DNA from: JAVKBW01 sp040222995
Lineage (GTDB): Bacteria; Pseudomonadota; Alphaproteobacteria; UBA8366; Aestuariispiraceae
Reading direction: 5' to 3'
DNA: 64,000 nt
Assembly: GCA_040222995.1 (NCBI GenBank)
Contig: JAVKBW010000042.1
Coordinates: 1 to 64,000 of the forward strand
Shown: piece after piece, positions 1-8,634 of the stretch
Position numbering within the stretch: position 1 is the first letter of the stretch
Layout: each line of letters opens with the position of its first letter
The notes under the pieces: generated by a model
Told to the model about the DNA's origin: nothing
Database searches by the model: none
Seen by the model: the letters and a program-made list of their open reading frames with translations, nothing else
Translations under genes and position numbers: made by a program

Positions 1-1
1 C

Positions 2-1798
2 ATCGAAGCCTTCATCGAAGCCAAGCGCGAACCCGGCCGCCTGCGCATGTTCAATCTGTCGGTATTGGTCACCGATGCCTTCATGGACGCCGTCAAGAAC
101 GACGGCCCGTGGGATCTCACCTTCAACGGCACGATCTTCGATTCGGTGTCGGCGCGCGATTTGTGGAACAAGATCATGCGCGCGACCTTCGCCTATGCCG
201 AACCGGGCGTGATCTTCATCGACCGCATCAACCAGCGCAACAACCTGCACTATTGCGAAACAATCGCCGCAACCAACCCCTGCGGCGAACAGCCGCTGCC
301 GCCTTATGGCGCCTGCCTGCTGGGGTCGATAAACCTGTCCGCGTTTGTCGAGGCCTCCTTCACGCCATCCGCCGCAATCGACATGACCGCCCTGCGTGAA
401 ACCGTCGCAACGGCGGTCCGCCTGATGGACAACGTGATCGACGTGTCGCGCTTTCCGCTCGAAGAGCAAAGACAGGAAGCCCTGGCGAAACGACGGATCG
501 GCCTCGGCGTGACCGGCCTTGCGGATGCCTTCATTCAGTGCGGCGTGCGCTATGGATCGCCTGAAAGCCTTGAACTGGCCGCCGGATGGTTCGATTGCTT
601 GCGCGATGCCGCCTACCGCGCCTCTATCGATCTCGCCGCCGAGAAGGGGCCGTTTCCGCTGTTCGACGCGGGCGCCTATCTGGCTGGCGAGACCATTCGC
701 GAGCTCGACCCGGCGGTGCAGGCGCTGATCCGTCAGCACGGCATTCGCAACGCCCTTTTGACCTCGATCGCGCCGACCGGCACCATTTCCCTGCTGGCCA
801 ACAATGTGTCCAGCGGAATCGAACCGGTTTTCGCCTTCAGCCACGACCGTCGGGTTCTGCTGCCGAATGGCGAAACAACCACCGAAACCGTGGAAAACAA
901 CGCGCATCGGCTTTATCGCCTGCTGAAAGGCGACGCGACCCCGCTGACGGATGCTTTCGTGGACGCGCAGTCGCTGTCGCCGAGGGAGCATCTGGCCGTT
1001 CAGGCGCTGGTGCAGAAATACATCGACAGCTCGATCTCGAAAACGATCAACCTGCCGGAATCAATCGGGTTCGACGCCTTCCAGTCGATCTATTTCGACG
1101 CCTACGACCAGGGTTGCAAGGGCTGCACGACCTACCGGCCGTCGGATATTCGCGGCGCAGTGTTGAGCCTGTCGGAACCCGACCCGAAAAAGCAGCCTGC
1201 GGTTGTACCGGCGACAATCGCAGCCCCTGCCGACAGGCAGGCGGACGAGAACGCCGTCATCTACATGACCCAGCCGCTTGACCGCCCCCCGGCGCTGACC
1301 GGATCGACCTACAAGATCAACTGGCCGGAAAGCGACCACGCCATCTACATCACCGTCAACGACATCACCCAGGACGGGCGGCGGCGGCCGTTCGAGGTGT
1401 TCATCAACTCGAAGAACATGGAGCACTATGCCTGGACGGTCGCATTGACCCGGATGATCAGCGCCGTGTTCCGCCGGGGCGGCGACGTCGTCTTCGTGGT
1501 CGAGGAACTGAAGGCCGTGTTCGATCCGCGCGGCGGATACTGGATGCGCGGTCACTATGTACCGAGCCTGCTGGCCGCCATCGGCGAAGTGATCGAGAAT
1601 CACATGATCGAAACCGGTTTCATGGACCGGGTCGATGGGCTGGGCGTCTCATCCGACGAGGGAACCGAAGCAGCGCCGATGAAGCGTCGTGCGGTCGCCG
1701 GTGCAGGACGCCAATGCCCGCGCTGCGGCGCGGCCGGCCTGATGAAGCAGGAAGGCTGCGACACCTGCGCAAGTTGCGGCTGGTCCCGCTGCGGCTAG
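2..1798 (+). CDS. nrdJ: Class II adenosylcobalamin-dependent ribonucleotide reductase, C-terminal part (5' truncated by window edge)
   Basis: Reduces ribonucleotides to deoxyribonucleotides using a cobalamin-derived thiyl radical. The frame is open to the left edge, so the true start lies outside; 598 codons are visible. The NPCGEQ motif near nt 275 contains the Cys-Glu pair of the active site and is followed by the ACLLGSINL segment. The conserved CKGCTTYRPSDIRG segment lies near nt 1117-1155. The last 30 residues form a Cys-rich tail (CPRCG, then EGCDTCASCGWSRCG), as in the long B12-dependent family, where such cysteines serve redox re-reduction. Class II enzymes do not need oxygen, which fits an organism that also carries an Fnr-type regulator. 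The family call is secure; the N-terminal part cannot be assessed. Confidence 0.95.
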   Translation: MEAFIEAKREPGRLRMFNLSVLVTDAFMDAVKNDGPWDLTFNGTIFDSVSARDLWNKIMRATFAYAEPGVIFIDRINQRNNLHYCETIAATNPCGEQPLPPYGACLLGSINLSAFVEASFTPSAAIDMTALRETVATAVRLMDNVIDVSRFPLEEQRQEALAKRRIGLGVTGLADAFIQCGVRYGSPESLELAAGWFDCLRDAAYRASIDLAAEKGPFPLFDAGAYLAGETIRELDPAVQALIRQHGIRNALLTSIAPTGTISLLANNVSSGIEPVFAFSHDRRVLLPNGETTTETVENNAHRLYRLLKGDATPLTDAFVDAQSLSPREHLAVQALVQKYIDSSISKTINLPESIGFDAFQSIYFDAYDQGCKGCTTYRPSDIRGAVLSLSEPDPKKQPAVVPATIAAPADRQADENAVIYMTQPLDRPPALTGSTYKINWPESDHAIYITVNDITQDGRRRPFEVFINSKNMEHYAWTVALTRMISAVFRRGGDVVFVVEELKAVFDPRGGYWMRGHYVPSLLAAIGEVIENHMIETGFMDRVDGLGVSSDEGTEAAPMKRRAVAGAGRQCPRCGAAGLMKQEGCDTCASCGWSRCG

Positions 1799-1799
1799 T

Positions 1800-2462
1800 T
1801 TAAACGGACAGGCCGATCCGGGTGGCAATTGCCCGCAGATGCGGGTCGTCGACACCGATATCGGTCAGGTGTTCGAGTGTGTTTTTCAGATAATCCCGGT
1901 TGCTGCCCCGGTTACCGATGGCCTTTTCGATCAGGGTCGCGCAGTCGTCTTCGCTGAGTGCGCCGGCATACTGCAAATGATCGCGCCTGACGACAAACGC
2001 CCAGCACGCCTGCCGCCCATGGCCATCCACAATCGCATCGATCAGGGTCGGCCGATAGATACCGGTAACCATTTCCCGGTCCCAAAGATAGTCCGCCACG
2101 TCGCGAACCCGGCCCGAACAGACGCGATAAGCCCGGCCTGTACATATGCTGCCTTCATCGAGGCCGAGAACAAGGCCGGGCCGGTTCGGTGTGCCGCGAT
2201 ATCGGTGAGAATAGACACAGAAACGCCGCTGCCATCCCTGTGCAACCGCCACCCCATCCGCCAGAGACGGAAAACCGGGGTTCCACATCAGCGATCCATA
2301 CCCGAAGAACCAGACGTCCTCTTCCTCGTTCAGACCGTCCAGAAACGATTGTTTGGCATCCGCCAGCGCCTGATCCGACAAGGCAGGATGCGCTTCTTCA
2401 TCCCCCTGCCGATAGATCCAGCCATCCGTTTTCGGACGATGTTCTGAAGACGGGTCGTTCAT
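1800..2462 (-). CDS. chaC: ChaC-type gamma-glutamylcyclotransferase
   Basis: Predicted to cleave glutathione to 5-oxoproline and Cys-Gly in the cytosol. The ChaC fold signature FFGYGSLMWNPGF sits near residues 32-44, followed by the RGTPNRPGLVLGLD segment. The conserved WDREMVTGIYRP stretch carries the expected catalytic Glu. The ATG at 2462 (protein starting MNDPSSEH) is chosen because a longer reading from 2516 adds a Cys/Arg-rich leader unlike the family. At 220 residues it matches bacterial ChaC. It converges with the reductase gene, the two stops being one base apart. Specificity for glutathione over other gamma-glutamyl peptides is inferred from the family. Confidence 0.9.
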   Translation of the reverse strand: MNDPSSEHRPKTDGWIYRQGDEEAHPALSDQALADAKQSFLDGLNEEEDVWFFGYGSLMWNPGFPSLADGVAVAQGWQRRFCVYSHRYRGTPNRPGLVLGLDEGSICTGRAYRVCSGRVRDVADYLWDREMVTGIYRPTLIDAIVDGHGRQACWAFVVRRDHLQYAGALSEDDCATLIEKAIGNRGSNRDYLKNTLEHLTDIGVDDPHLRAIATRIGLSV

Positions 2463-2599
2463 CGTCACAGTGTACGAACTATTCCGGCGACAACAACACG
2501 CACATTGCCGCTGCACGAGGCGCGCTGTACCCCGGCCCCCGTAGACGGCGCGAAAAGTGCGTTTTCGTATCCTGCGGCTTCGTGTAAGCAGAATGGATC

Positions 2600-3739
2600 A
2601 TGCGACGGTTCCTGTCCCTTTCCCTCGGCCTGTTCGGCGCAATCGTCATTGCGCACGCCGTCTTCTGGTGGTCGGCGGCGGATGAAATGCAGGTTTCCGT
2701 CGAAAGCTGGATCGACGACTGGCGCGCCAAGGGATACAGGGTCACGCACGGCGAGCTCGCAGTCGGAGGATACCCGCTGGCGGTGCAGGCTTCGCTGCCG
2801 TACCCGTCTGTCGAAGACCCCGGCAAGGTCTGGTCATGGCAGGCTGAAGGCGTACGGCTGCAAACCCGGCTCTGGCAACCTTTACGCTACGAAATGACGA
2901 TACAGGGCGAACAGGCGGTGACCGTGCCGATCAACGGGCGTCCGGTCGATATGTCCGTCACAACCAGTGGCAATGTTATCACTGCCGATTTTTCCACCTC
3001 CGGCCGACTGGTTTCGGGTTCCGTGCAGCTTGACGACCTGAAGGGTTCCGCGCCGGACCTGGCGGCGACGGTTCTGGCAAGACGGCTGGTTGTCGAACTG
3101 GACCTGCCCCGGAAACCGCCAGTTCTGCACACCGACCGGGCAGGCCATGTTACCCTGATCGCGGACGAGCTGACATTGCCGCAGGCTTATGCAGGACCGC
3201 TGGGGCCCGATCTCGACCGCATCTCCGTCCGGTTTAACGCGCTCGGCCCGCTGAAACGCGGCGATCTGAGAACGGTTCTCGGGGACTGGCGAGACAGTGG
3301 CGGTGTCGTTGAAATTCCCTGGCTTCGTGGCGAATGGGGTGAACTGACCGTCGACGCGAAAGGCACCGTGGCGCTGGACGAGTCGTTTCGCCCGCTCGCC
3401 GCCTTTGAATCCGCTTTCGGCGGGTTGAGCCCGACGCTCGATCTGCTGGCCCAGGCCGGCGTGATCCAGAAGCGGAATGTCCGGCTCGTGAAACTGGGGC
3501 TCGCCTTGCTTTCATCGACGTCCGCATCCGGGAAACCGGTTATGAAACTGCCGATGACGATTCAGGACGGACAGGTCTATCTGGGTCCGGTCGCGGTCGC
3601 CTATGTACGGCCGATTCTGCCGCCCGACGGGAATACCGTCGCTTCGGACGAACCGCCAGCGCCGGCCCTTGCGCCGGTTCCCCCGCCTGTCGAGGAGATG
3701 CCGCTGCTGGAAGAGCCGCCGGTTGTGGAATGGCAGTAA
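2600..3739 (+). CDS. DUF2125 domain-containing protein, probably periplasmic
   Basis: The first 25 residues (MRRFLSLSLGLFGAIVIAHA) form a signal peptide or membrane anchor. The body, with a WIDDWRAKGYRVTHGELAVGGYP-like start near residues 38-58, matches the DUF2125 family typical of alphaproteobacteria. The pattern suggests long beta strands. The last 35 residues are rich in Pro and Glu and look like an unstructured tail. The gene is divergent from chaC and converges on tyrA with a 9-base gap. Function is unknown for the family. The ATG at 2600 is the first start that gives a clean signal sequence. Confidence 0.8.
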   Translation: MRRFLSLSLGLFGAIVIAHAVFWWSAADEMQVSVESWIDDWRAKGYRVTHGELAVGGYPLAVQASLPYPSVEDPGKVWSWQAEGVRLQTRLWQPLRYEMTIQGEQAVTVPINGRPVDMSVTTSGNVITADFSTSGRLVSGSVQLDDLKGSAPDLAATVLARRLVVELDLPRKPPVLHTDRAGHVTLIADELTLPQAYAGPLGPDLDRISVRFNALGPLKRGDLRTVLGDWRDSGGVVEIPWLRGEWGELTVDAKGTVALDESFRPLAAFESAFGGLSPTLDLLAQAGVIQKRNVRLVKLGLALLSSTSASGKPVMKLPMTIQDGQVYLGPVAVAYVRPILPPDGNTVASDEPPAPALAPVPPPVEEMPLLEEPPVVEWQ

Positions 3740-3748
3740 GGCGTGTCT

Positions 3749-4708
3749 TCAGTCGTCGTCCGGTTCGACGGCGATAAAGGTTCCCGCCTGTTTCTGTTCG
3801 ACGATGCCGCGGCGGATTTCCCGTGTGCGGGTAAACCAGTCTTCCAGTTTCTCGCCGTCCGACCAGCGGATCGCCCGCTGCAGGGCAACGAGGTCTTCGC
3901 TGAACCGGCCCAGCATTTCCAGAACCGCTTCCCGGTTGTTCAGAAAGATATCGCGCCACATGATCGGGTCGCTGGCGGCAATTCTCGTGAAATCCCGGAA
4001 CCCGCTGGCGGAAAATCGGATCACGTCGCTTGTCCTGACCATATCCGTTTCATCGACGTTTTCCCGGGTCAACTGGTTTTCGAGATCGCTGGCGGTGCCA
4101 ACGATCGTGTAGGCGATCAGGTGCGGCAGATGCGATGTGATCGCCAGCACCCGGTCATGATGCTCGGCTTCCATGATTTCCACCATGCTGCCGCACGCTT
4201 CCCAGAACGTTCGCATGAGGTCGACAATTTCGCCCGGGACGTTTTCGCCCGGTGTGAGAATGGCGTAGCGATCGTCGAACAGATTTTCAAAGCCGGCATC
4301 CGGTCCTGAATTTTCCGTTCCGGCAACCGGATGTCCCGGCACCAGATGCACGGTATCTGGCAGAACCGGCGTCAGTGCTTCGATCACGGCAACTTTCGTC
4401 GAACCGGCATCGCTTACGATCGCGCCCGCTTTCAGCACCGGTGCGATTTCCTCGCCGATTTTACGGTAAACGCCAAGCGGCGTGCACAGAATGACAAGGT
4501 CGCAGTCATTCGCGCAGTCGGCGCCGGTTTCGTGGACAGAATCCAGAAAGCCGAGTTCCATCGCCCGGTCCCGCGTTTTTCCGCTACGGGCATGGCCCGC
4601 GATATGGCCGGCCAGACCGCCCCGTTTCATCGCCCAGGCGAGCGATGATCCGATCAGGCCGAGGCCGATCAGGCCGACACGATTGAAAATCGGTTTCGTA
4701 TCGGTCAT
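3749..4708 (-). CDS. tyrA: Prephenate/arogenate dehydrogenase
   Basis: Oxidatively decarboxylates prephenate (or arogenate) in tyrosine synthesis. The Rossmann nucleotide-binding motif VGLIGLGLIGSS is at residues 11-22 and the conserved GHPVAGTE motif at 125-132, containing the catalytic-region His. The helical dimerisation domain follows to residue about 300. The ATG at 4708 overlaps the hisC stop as ATGA, which supports this start over the upstream in-frame codon at 4762 inside hisC. It is the last gene of the chorismate mutase-hisC-tyrA operon. Cyclohexadienyl substrate preference cannot be decided from sequence. Confidence 0.93.
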   Translation of the reverse strand: MTDTKPIFNRVGLIGLGLIGSSLAWAMKRGGLAGHIAGHARSGKTRDRAMELGFLDSVHETGADCANDCDLVILCTPLGVYRKIGEEIAPVLKAGAIVSDAGSTKVAVIEALTPVLPDTVHLVPGHPVAGTENSGPDAGFENLFDDRYAILTPGENVPGEIVDLMRTFWEACGSMVEIMEAEHHDRVLAITSHLPHLIAYTIVGTASDLENQLTRENVDETDMVRTSDVIRFSASGFRDFTRIAASDPIMWRDIFLNNREAVLEMLGRFSEDLVALQRAIRWSDGEKLEDWFTRTREIRRGIVEQKQAGTFIAVEPDDD

Positions 4709-5814
4709 GCGGACGCCTCCGACGCCATGAAATCGCGCAGGGCGTCGACCAGCATATGGCATTCGCGTTCAAGCCCGACGGTGATGCGAAGATAGGTCGG
4801 CAAACGGTAACTGCCAACCTTGCGCGGCACGACGCCCCGGTGTTCCAGATACGCCGCCGCCCGGTTCGCGGTTTCCTCGTTGGCAAAACCGGCCAGCACG
4901 AAGTTGCCGACGGAAGGCGGCACATGCAGCCCGAGTTCCGTAAGTTGACCCGACAGCCAGCCAAGCCAGCGTTCGTTGTCCGCCCGGCTCCGCTCGACAA
5001 AGGCCTGGTCCCTTACCGCCGCCAGACCGGCGGTCTGCGCCGCGGTATTGACATTGAACGGGCTGCGCAGCCGGTTCATTGCGCCGATCACGTCTTCCTG
5101 ACCGTAGGCCCAGCCAAGACGCAAAGCCGCCAAACCATAGATCTTGGAAAACGTCCGCAACATAACGACGTTCGGGTATTGGTCGACAAGGTCCTCACCC
5201 GCGCCGTAATCGTTGCGGCTGACATATTCGGCATACGCCGCATCCAGCGCCAGAATCACATTGCCCGGCAGCCTTTTCGCGAGTTCCGCAACCTCATCGC
5301 GCGAAAGGTACGAACCGGTCGGGTTATTGGGATTGGCGATGAAGACCAGCTTCGTCGCCGGGCTGACCATCGACAGAACAGCTTCAACATCCGTGCGCAA
5401 GTCAGTTTCCGGCGCCGCGACCGGCGTTGCGCCGACCGTCAGCGCCGTGATCCGGTACATGGCGAAACCATGCTCGGAATACAGAACCTCGTCGCCCGGC
5501 CCGGCATAGGCGCGGATCAGAAAGGTAATCAGCTCGTCGGACCCCGCGCCGCAGATGATCCGTTCCGGCTCCAGCCCGTGCAGTTCTCCCAGCGCCTGAC
5601 GCAGGGCGACCGACCCGCCGTCGGGATAACGGTGCAGTCCACGCGCCGCCTGCGACACGGCTTCGCCCGCCGCCGGACTGGCCCCGGCCGGGTTTTCATT
5701 TGCCGACAGGATAGCGACATCCCCGCCCGTTTCGTCGAGATGCGTGCCCGGAACGTATATCGGCGCGTCCATCACGCCGGGGCGCGGCACCGGTTTCAGC
5801 CTCGGCGGGGTCAT
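4705..5814 (-). CDS. hisC: Histidinol-phosphate / aromatic aminotransferase (HisC family)
   Basis: PLP-dependent class I/II aminotransferase of 369 residues. NPNNPTG is at 161-167, and TFSKIYGLAALRLG contains the Schiff-base Lys224. The family acts on imidazole acetol phosphate in histidine synthesis, and many HisC paralogues placed next to tyrA transaminate prephenate or phenylpyruvate. The location between chorismate mutase and tyrA, with 4-base overlaps on both sides, suggests the aromatic role here, possibly in addition to the histidine role. Other HisC copies outside this window cannot be excluded. Confidence 0.92.
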   Translation of the reverse strand: MTPPRLKPVPRPGVMDAPIYVPGTHLDETGGDVAILSANENPAGASPAAGEAVSQAARGLHRYPDGGSVALRQALGELHGLEPERIICGAGSDELITFLIRAYAGPGDEVLYSEHGFAMYRITALTVGATPVAAPETDLRTDVEAVLSMVSPATKLVFIANPNNPTGSYLSRDEVAELAKRLPGNVILALDAAYAEYVSRNDYGAGEDLVDQYPNVVMLRTFSKIYGLAALRLGWAYGQEDVIGAMNRLRSPFNVNTAAQTAGLAAVRDQAFVERSRADNERWLGWLSGQLTELGLHVPPSVGNFVLAGFANEETANRAAAYLEHRGVVPRKVGSYRLPTYLRITVGLERECHMLVDALRDFMASEASA

Positions 5815-6554
5815 GACATCTCTCCTTCAGGCACCGTGACCGGTGTCGCATAGGCGCCCAGCCGGACGCCGTTTGAAACCGTTTCCTGAAACCCGTCAAG
5901 AAATTCCAGTCCGCGGCCGGTTGCGGCAATTGTCCGGTCACTTCCGGTCGGCTCGGGGACGACCCGGGCGACCACCAGAGCTTCCGTAAAATCGCCACGC
6001 AGGCAGCCGACACCCGCAAAAGGCAGGCGTTCTATAATCTGCGGCGGCGGGGTTTCGTCCGGATGGTCGCGCAGATAGTCAGCCAGGGTTTTCCACCATC
6101 CACCATCCGCATCCGGCAATGGCAGAACCGCGATATCGGCATCGCCGTTCAACAGGGCGGCAAGGGTTTCCACCGGCCCGTCCACCGCACGGATCGGGGT
6201 CTGCGAGCCGAACTGGTCGCGCGCCAGGTCCCACAGAACATGCTGTTCGCCGTTAGCGTGCACCGCGATCGTGTAGTAGGCCTGAATCCGTGTCGAGGCG
6301 GCGATCATTTCGTGCCACATTCGGGCCAGAGCCGCGAAAGGGAACGACCCGTCATGCGACGCCTTGAGCCGGCGCAGCATCGCTGCCTCCCGTGCAGGAC
6401 GCACCGGCAGGGTCTGGCCGGCCTTCTTGGCCGATGCGACATGCTGAACAACCGCCGTCCGTTTCCGGATCAGGGCGTGTATCTCGTCGTCAATCGCATC
6501 GATCTGCCGCCGCAGATCGTCCAGCGATGGCGGGGCGGTGTCGTTATCTGTCAT
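5811..6554 (-). CDS. Chorismate mutase (AroQ domain) with a C-terminal domain of unclear function
   Basis: Residues 8-95 form an AroQ-type all-helical chorismate mutase domain (LRRQIDAIDDEIHALIRKR, then a KK and a RPARE segment), converting chorismate to prephenate. The remaining 150 residues contain ADIAVLPLPDADGGWW and FAGVGC segments. They look like a reduced relative of the periplasmic-binding-like prephenate dehydratase fold, but the dehydratase TRF signature is not seen, so dehydratase activity is not claimed. It is the first gene of the operon, and its stop overlaps the hisC start. The ATG at 6554 lies inside one copy of a 12-bp direct repeat. Confidence 0.85.
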   Translation of the reverse strand: MTDNDTAPPSLDDLRRQIDAIDDEIHALIRKRTAVVQHVASAKKAGQTLPVRPAREAAMLRRLKASHDGSFPFAALARMWHEMIAASTRIQAYYTIAVHANGEQHVLWDLARDQFGSQTPIRAVDGPVETLAALLNGDADIAVLPLPDADGGWWKTLADYLRDHPDETPPPQIIERLPFAGVGCLRGDFTEALVVARVVPEPTGSDRTIAATGRGLEFLDGFQETVSNGVRLGAYATPVTVPEGEMS

Positions 6555-6564
6555 TTATCAAAGA
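6553..6564. repeat. 12-bp direct repeat, copy 1 (divergent aro/met intergenic region)
   Basis: The sequence atttatcaaaga occurs here and again 57 bases downstream. This copy overlaps the ATG of the chorismate mutase gene. Two identical AT-rich 12-mers within a 226-bp divergent promoter region of a GC-rich genome suggest a binding site, but no regulator can be named. Confidence 0.45.
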
Positions 6565-6609
6565 CCGGTTACCGTCGAAAACCACGCCACACCTACCCAA
6601 ACCCAGCCT

Positions 6610-6621
6610 ATTTATCAAAGA
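6610..6621. repeat. 12-bp direct repeat, copy 2
   Basis: Second copy of atttatcaaaga, between chorismate mutase and metA. It lies 171 bases before the metA start, where it could sit near promoters of either gene. Confidence 0.45.
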
Positions 6622-6780
6622 GAATTGAACAAACCTGTTCCGCCCGGGAACAAGCAAAAGGTTGAATTGACGGTGGAAAACGCAAACATGCTCAATTTGC
6701 TGCGACAGGTTGGGGGCTTCCCGAACCGGGTGCAACAGACTAAAACAGCGTCCGTTATTGAGTAGAAAAGGTTAACCCCC

Positions 6781-7698
6781 GTGCCGATTACGATTCCCGA
6801 CGGTTTACCCGCACGCAACTTCCTGGAACAGGAAGGCGTGCAGATTATGGGCGAAACAGATGCGATCCGGCAGGATATCCGGCCGCTGAAGATTGCGCTG
6901 CTTAATCTGATGCCGAACAAGGAGCGCACTGAATGCCAGATCGCACGGCTGGTTGGCTCGACGCCTTTGCAGGTCGAACTGACGCTGCTGACAACCGATT
7001 CCTATATTCCGACCCATGTTTCGAAACACCATATGGCGTCGTTCTATTCGACCTGGGATCAGATCAAGGATGAAAAGCTGGACGCCCTGATCGTTACCGG
7101 CGCGCCGATCGAAACCATGGAATTCGAAGACGTTACCTACTGGAAAGAACTGACGAAAATCTACGACTGGACCCAGACCAACGTCCACAGCACGTTGAAC
7201 ATATGCTGGGGCGCGCAGGCATCTTTGTATCATTTCCGGAAGGTGCCGAAGCGGCTGTTGCCGGAAAAGATGTTCGGTGTTTTCGACCATGACGTCATGC
7301 AGACCGGAACAAGCCTGCTGCGCGGTTTCAACGACAGTTTTCCGATCCCGGTTTCCCGGCACACCGAAACGCGCATCGAGGATCTGCCGGACGACCCGAC
7401 ATTGACCGTTCTGGCGTCATCGCCGGAAAGCGGCCTGTGCCTTGTCCAGGACACGAAGTACCGCCAGATCGGTATTTTCAACCATGTCGAATACGACGAT
7501 GTAACCCTGGCGGAAGAGTACGACCGCGACGTAAGAGAGGCAAAACCCATCCAGTTGCCGAAAAACTATTTCCCGAACGACGATCCGTCCAGGCGACCGA
7601 TCAACCGCTGGCGGGCGCATGCGCATCTTCTGTTCGGAAACTGGATTAACGACGTTTACCAGACGGCGCCCTATGACAGTTCGAAAATCGGAAGCTAG
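6781..7698 (+). CDS. metA: Homoserine O-acyltransferase MetA, acetyl-CoA signature
   Basis: Activates homoserine for methionine synthesis. The 305 residues align throughout with MetA of E. coli (309 residues). Cys142 (ICWGAQA), His235 and Glu237 form the expected catalytic residues. Residue 111, in GAPIE, is Glu. In characterised MetA proteins Glu111 goes with acetyl-CoA and Gly111 with succinyl-CoA, so this is predicted to be a homoserine O-acetyltransferase despite the common 'succinyltransferase' label. The GTG at 6781 is chosen because MPITIPDGLPARNFL matches the family N-terminus. The 226-bp leader shows no SAM riboswitch I can recognise. The 3' end overlaps the next gene by 26 bases. 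Confidence 0.92.
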   Translation: MPITIPDGLPARNFLEQEGVQIMGETDAIRQDIRPLKIALLNLMPNKERTECQIARLVGSTPLQVELTLLTTDSYIPTHVSKHHMASFYSTWDQIKDEKLDALIVTGAPIETMEFEDVTYWKELTKIYDWTQTNVHSTLNICWGAQASLYHFRKVPKRLLPEKMFGVFDHDVMQTGTSLLRGFNDSFPIPVSRHTETRIEDLPDDPTLTVLASSPESGLCLVQDTKYRQIGIFNHVEYDDVTLAEEYDRDVREAKPIQLPKNYFPNDDPSRRPINRWRAHAHLLFGNWINDVYQTAPYDSSKIGS

Positions 7699-8065
7699 AC
7701 CGATCCGCCCTCTCGGCGTCGGGCTCGGCCTGTTCGCCCTTCTTCTGCAACTGATCCTGCCGGTCAGTCTGGCGCTCGCCAGTGTAAATGCGGGGCCGGA
7801 TTCCTACCGGTTCGGTCTGTGTCTGTCGAATGGCGGCAACCGCATCATTCTGGGTTTCGACGACCCGGCGGATACCAGCCAGTCTTTCGATTGCCCGTTC
7901 TGCATCGCAGCGAAACACATTCCGCTCAGCATGCCGGAAAGGGATTCGCTGAATCTTACGGAACCCGCCTTCCGGCTTTTTCACTATCCGATGCCGGCCA
8001 ACCACACGGCGCGATCCGAGATCGCGCAACAGCGCCCCTGGATTCGTGGTCCGCCCAACTTTTGA
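7673..8065 (+). CDS. DUF2946 family protein (copper-associated, secreted or anchored)
   Basis: 130 residues with a hydrophobic segment near residues 12-36 (GVGLGLFALLLQLILPVSLALA) serving as signal or anchor, and a CPFCIAAKH motif near residue 73 typical of DUF2946. The ATG at 7673, which overlaps metA by 26 bases, gives the family-like N-terminus. The next gene is a PCu(A)C copper chaperone, a pairing common for DUF2946 genes. This suggests a role in periplasmic copper handling, possibly metal binding by the two Cys. The function is inferred from context only. Confidence 0.75.
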   Translation: MTVRKSEARPIRPLGVGLGLFALLLQLILPVSLALASVNAGPDSYRFGLCLSNGGNRIILGFDDPADTSQSFDCPFCIAAKHIPLSMPERDSLNLTEPAFRLFHYPMPANHTARSEIAQQRPWIRGPPNF

Positions 8066-8109
8066 CGTTTCCAACATCGTCCAAACGAACGTCAAAAGGA
8101 ATGACTGCA

Positions 8110-8619
8110 ATGAATACGATTAAGCTGGCGTTTATAGCATCCGCCATTATCGCGACAGTTTCGGTTTCCATCGCAACCGCTCACCAGGAAAACATCGGCT
8201 CGATGATCATCCACCATCCCTGGGCCCGCGCCAGCGCAACCTCCCAGGCCAAAACCGGCGCTGTCTACCTGAAACTGGAGAATTCTGGAGCATCCGAAAT
8301 AACGCTGACCGGCGCCAGCACCGATGTCGCCAAAAAGGCGGAACTGCATACCCATATCATGAGCGACAACGGCGTCATGCAGATGCGTCCGGTCGAGGGC
8401 GGGATTCCGGTTGCCGGCAAGGAAACAGTCGAACTGAAACCGGGCGGTTTGCATATCATGCTGATGGGGCTTCCCACGCCTTTGTTCGTAGGCGAGCTTT
8501 TCGATATAACCTTGACCTTCTCGGACGGCAGCTCCGGCACGGTGCCGGTTGAGATTATGGGCGTGGCGGCGGGCGCCGGCCACGACATGCCGGGTGAAGG
8601 CGACAGTCATGAAAACTGA
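8110..8619 (+). CDS. PCu(A)C periplasmic copper chaperone
   Basis: Delivers Cu(I) to cytochrome oxidase assembly in the periplasm. A cleavable signal peptide covers residues 1-23 (MNTIKLAFIASAIIATVSVSIATA). The mature protein keeps the H-M...M...H-M copper motif: HTHIM, MQM and LHIMLM segments separated as in the family. It ends in a His/Met-bearing tail (AGAGHDMPGEGDSHEN) that may bind more copper. AAGGA at 8096-8100 is well spaced for the ATG at 8110; an ATG at 8101 directly abuts it and is less likely. It lies 44 bases after the DUF2946 gene. Confidence 0.9.
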   Translation: MNTIKLAFIASAIIATVSVSIATAHQENIGSMIIHHPWARASATSQAKTGAVYLKLENSGASEITLTGASTDVAKKAELHTHIMSDNGVMQMRPVEGGIPVAGKETVELKPGGLHIMLMGLPTPLFVGELFDITLTFSDGSSGTVPVEIMGVAAGAGHDMPGEGDSHEN

Positions 8620-8634
8620 TGCGGTTCGCCGCGG

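Noticed and set aside
6622..6780. Possible SAM riboswitch in the metA leader
   Set aside because: I tried to fit SAM-II and related cores; the conserved pseudoknot segments and the AAGG-type end were not found in the right order.
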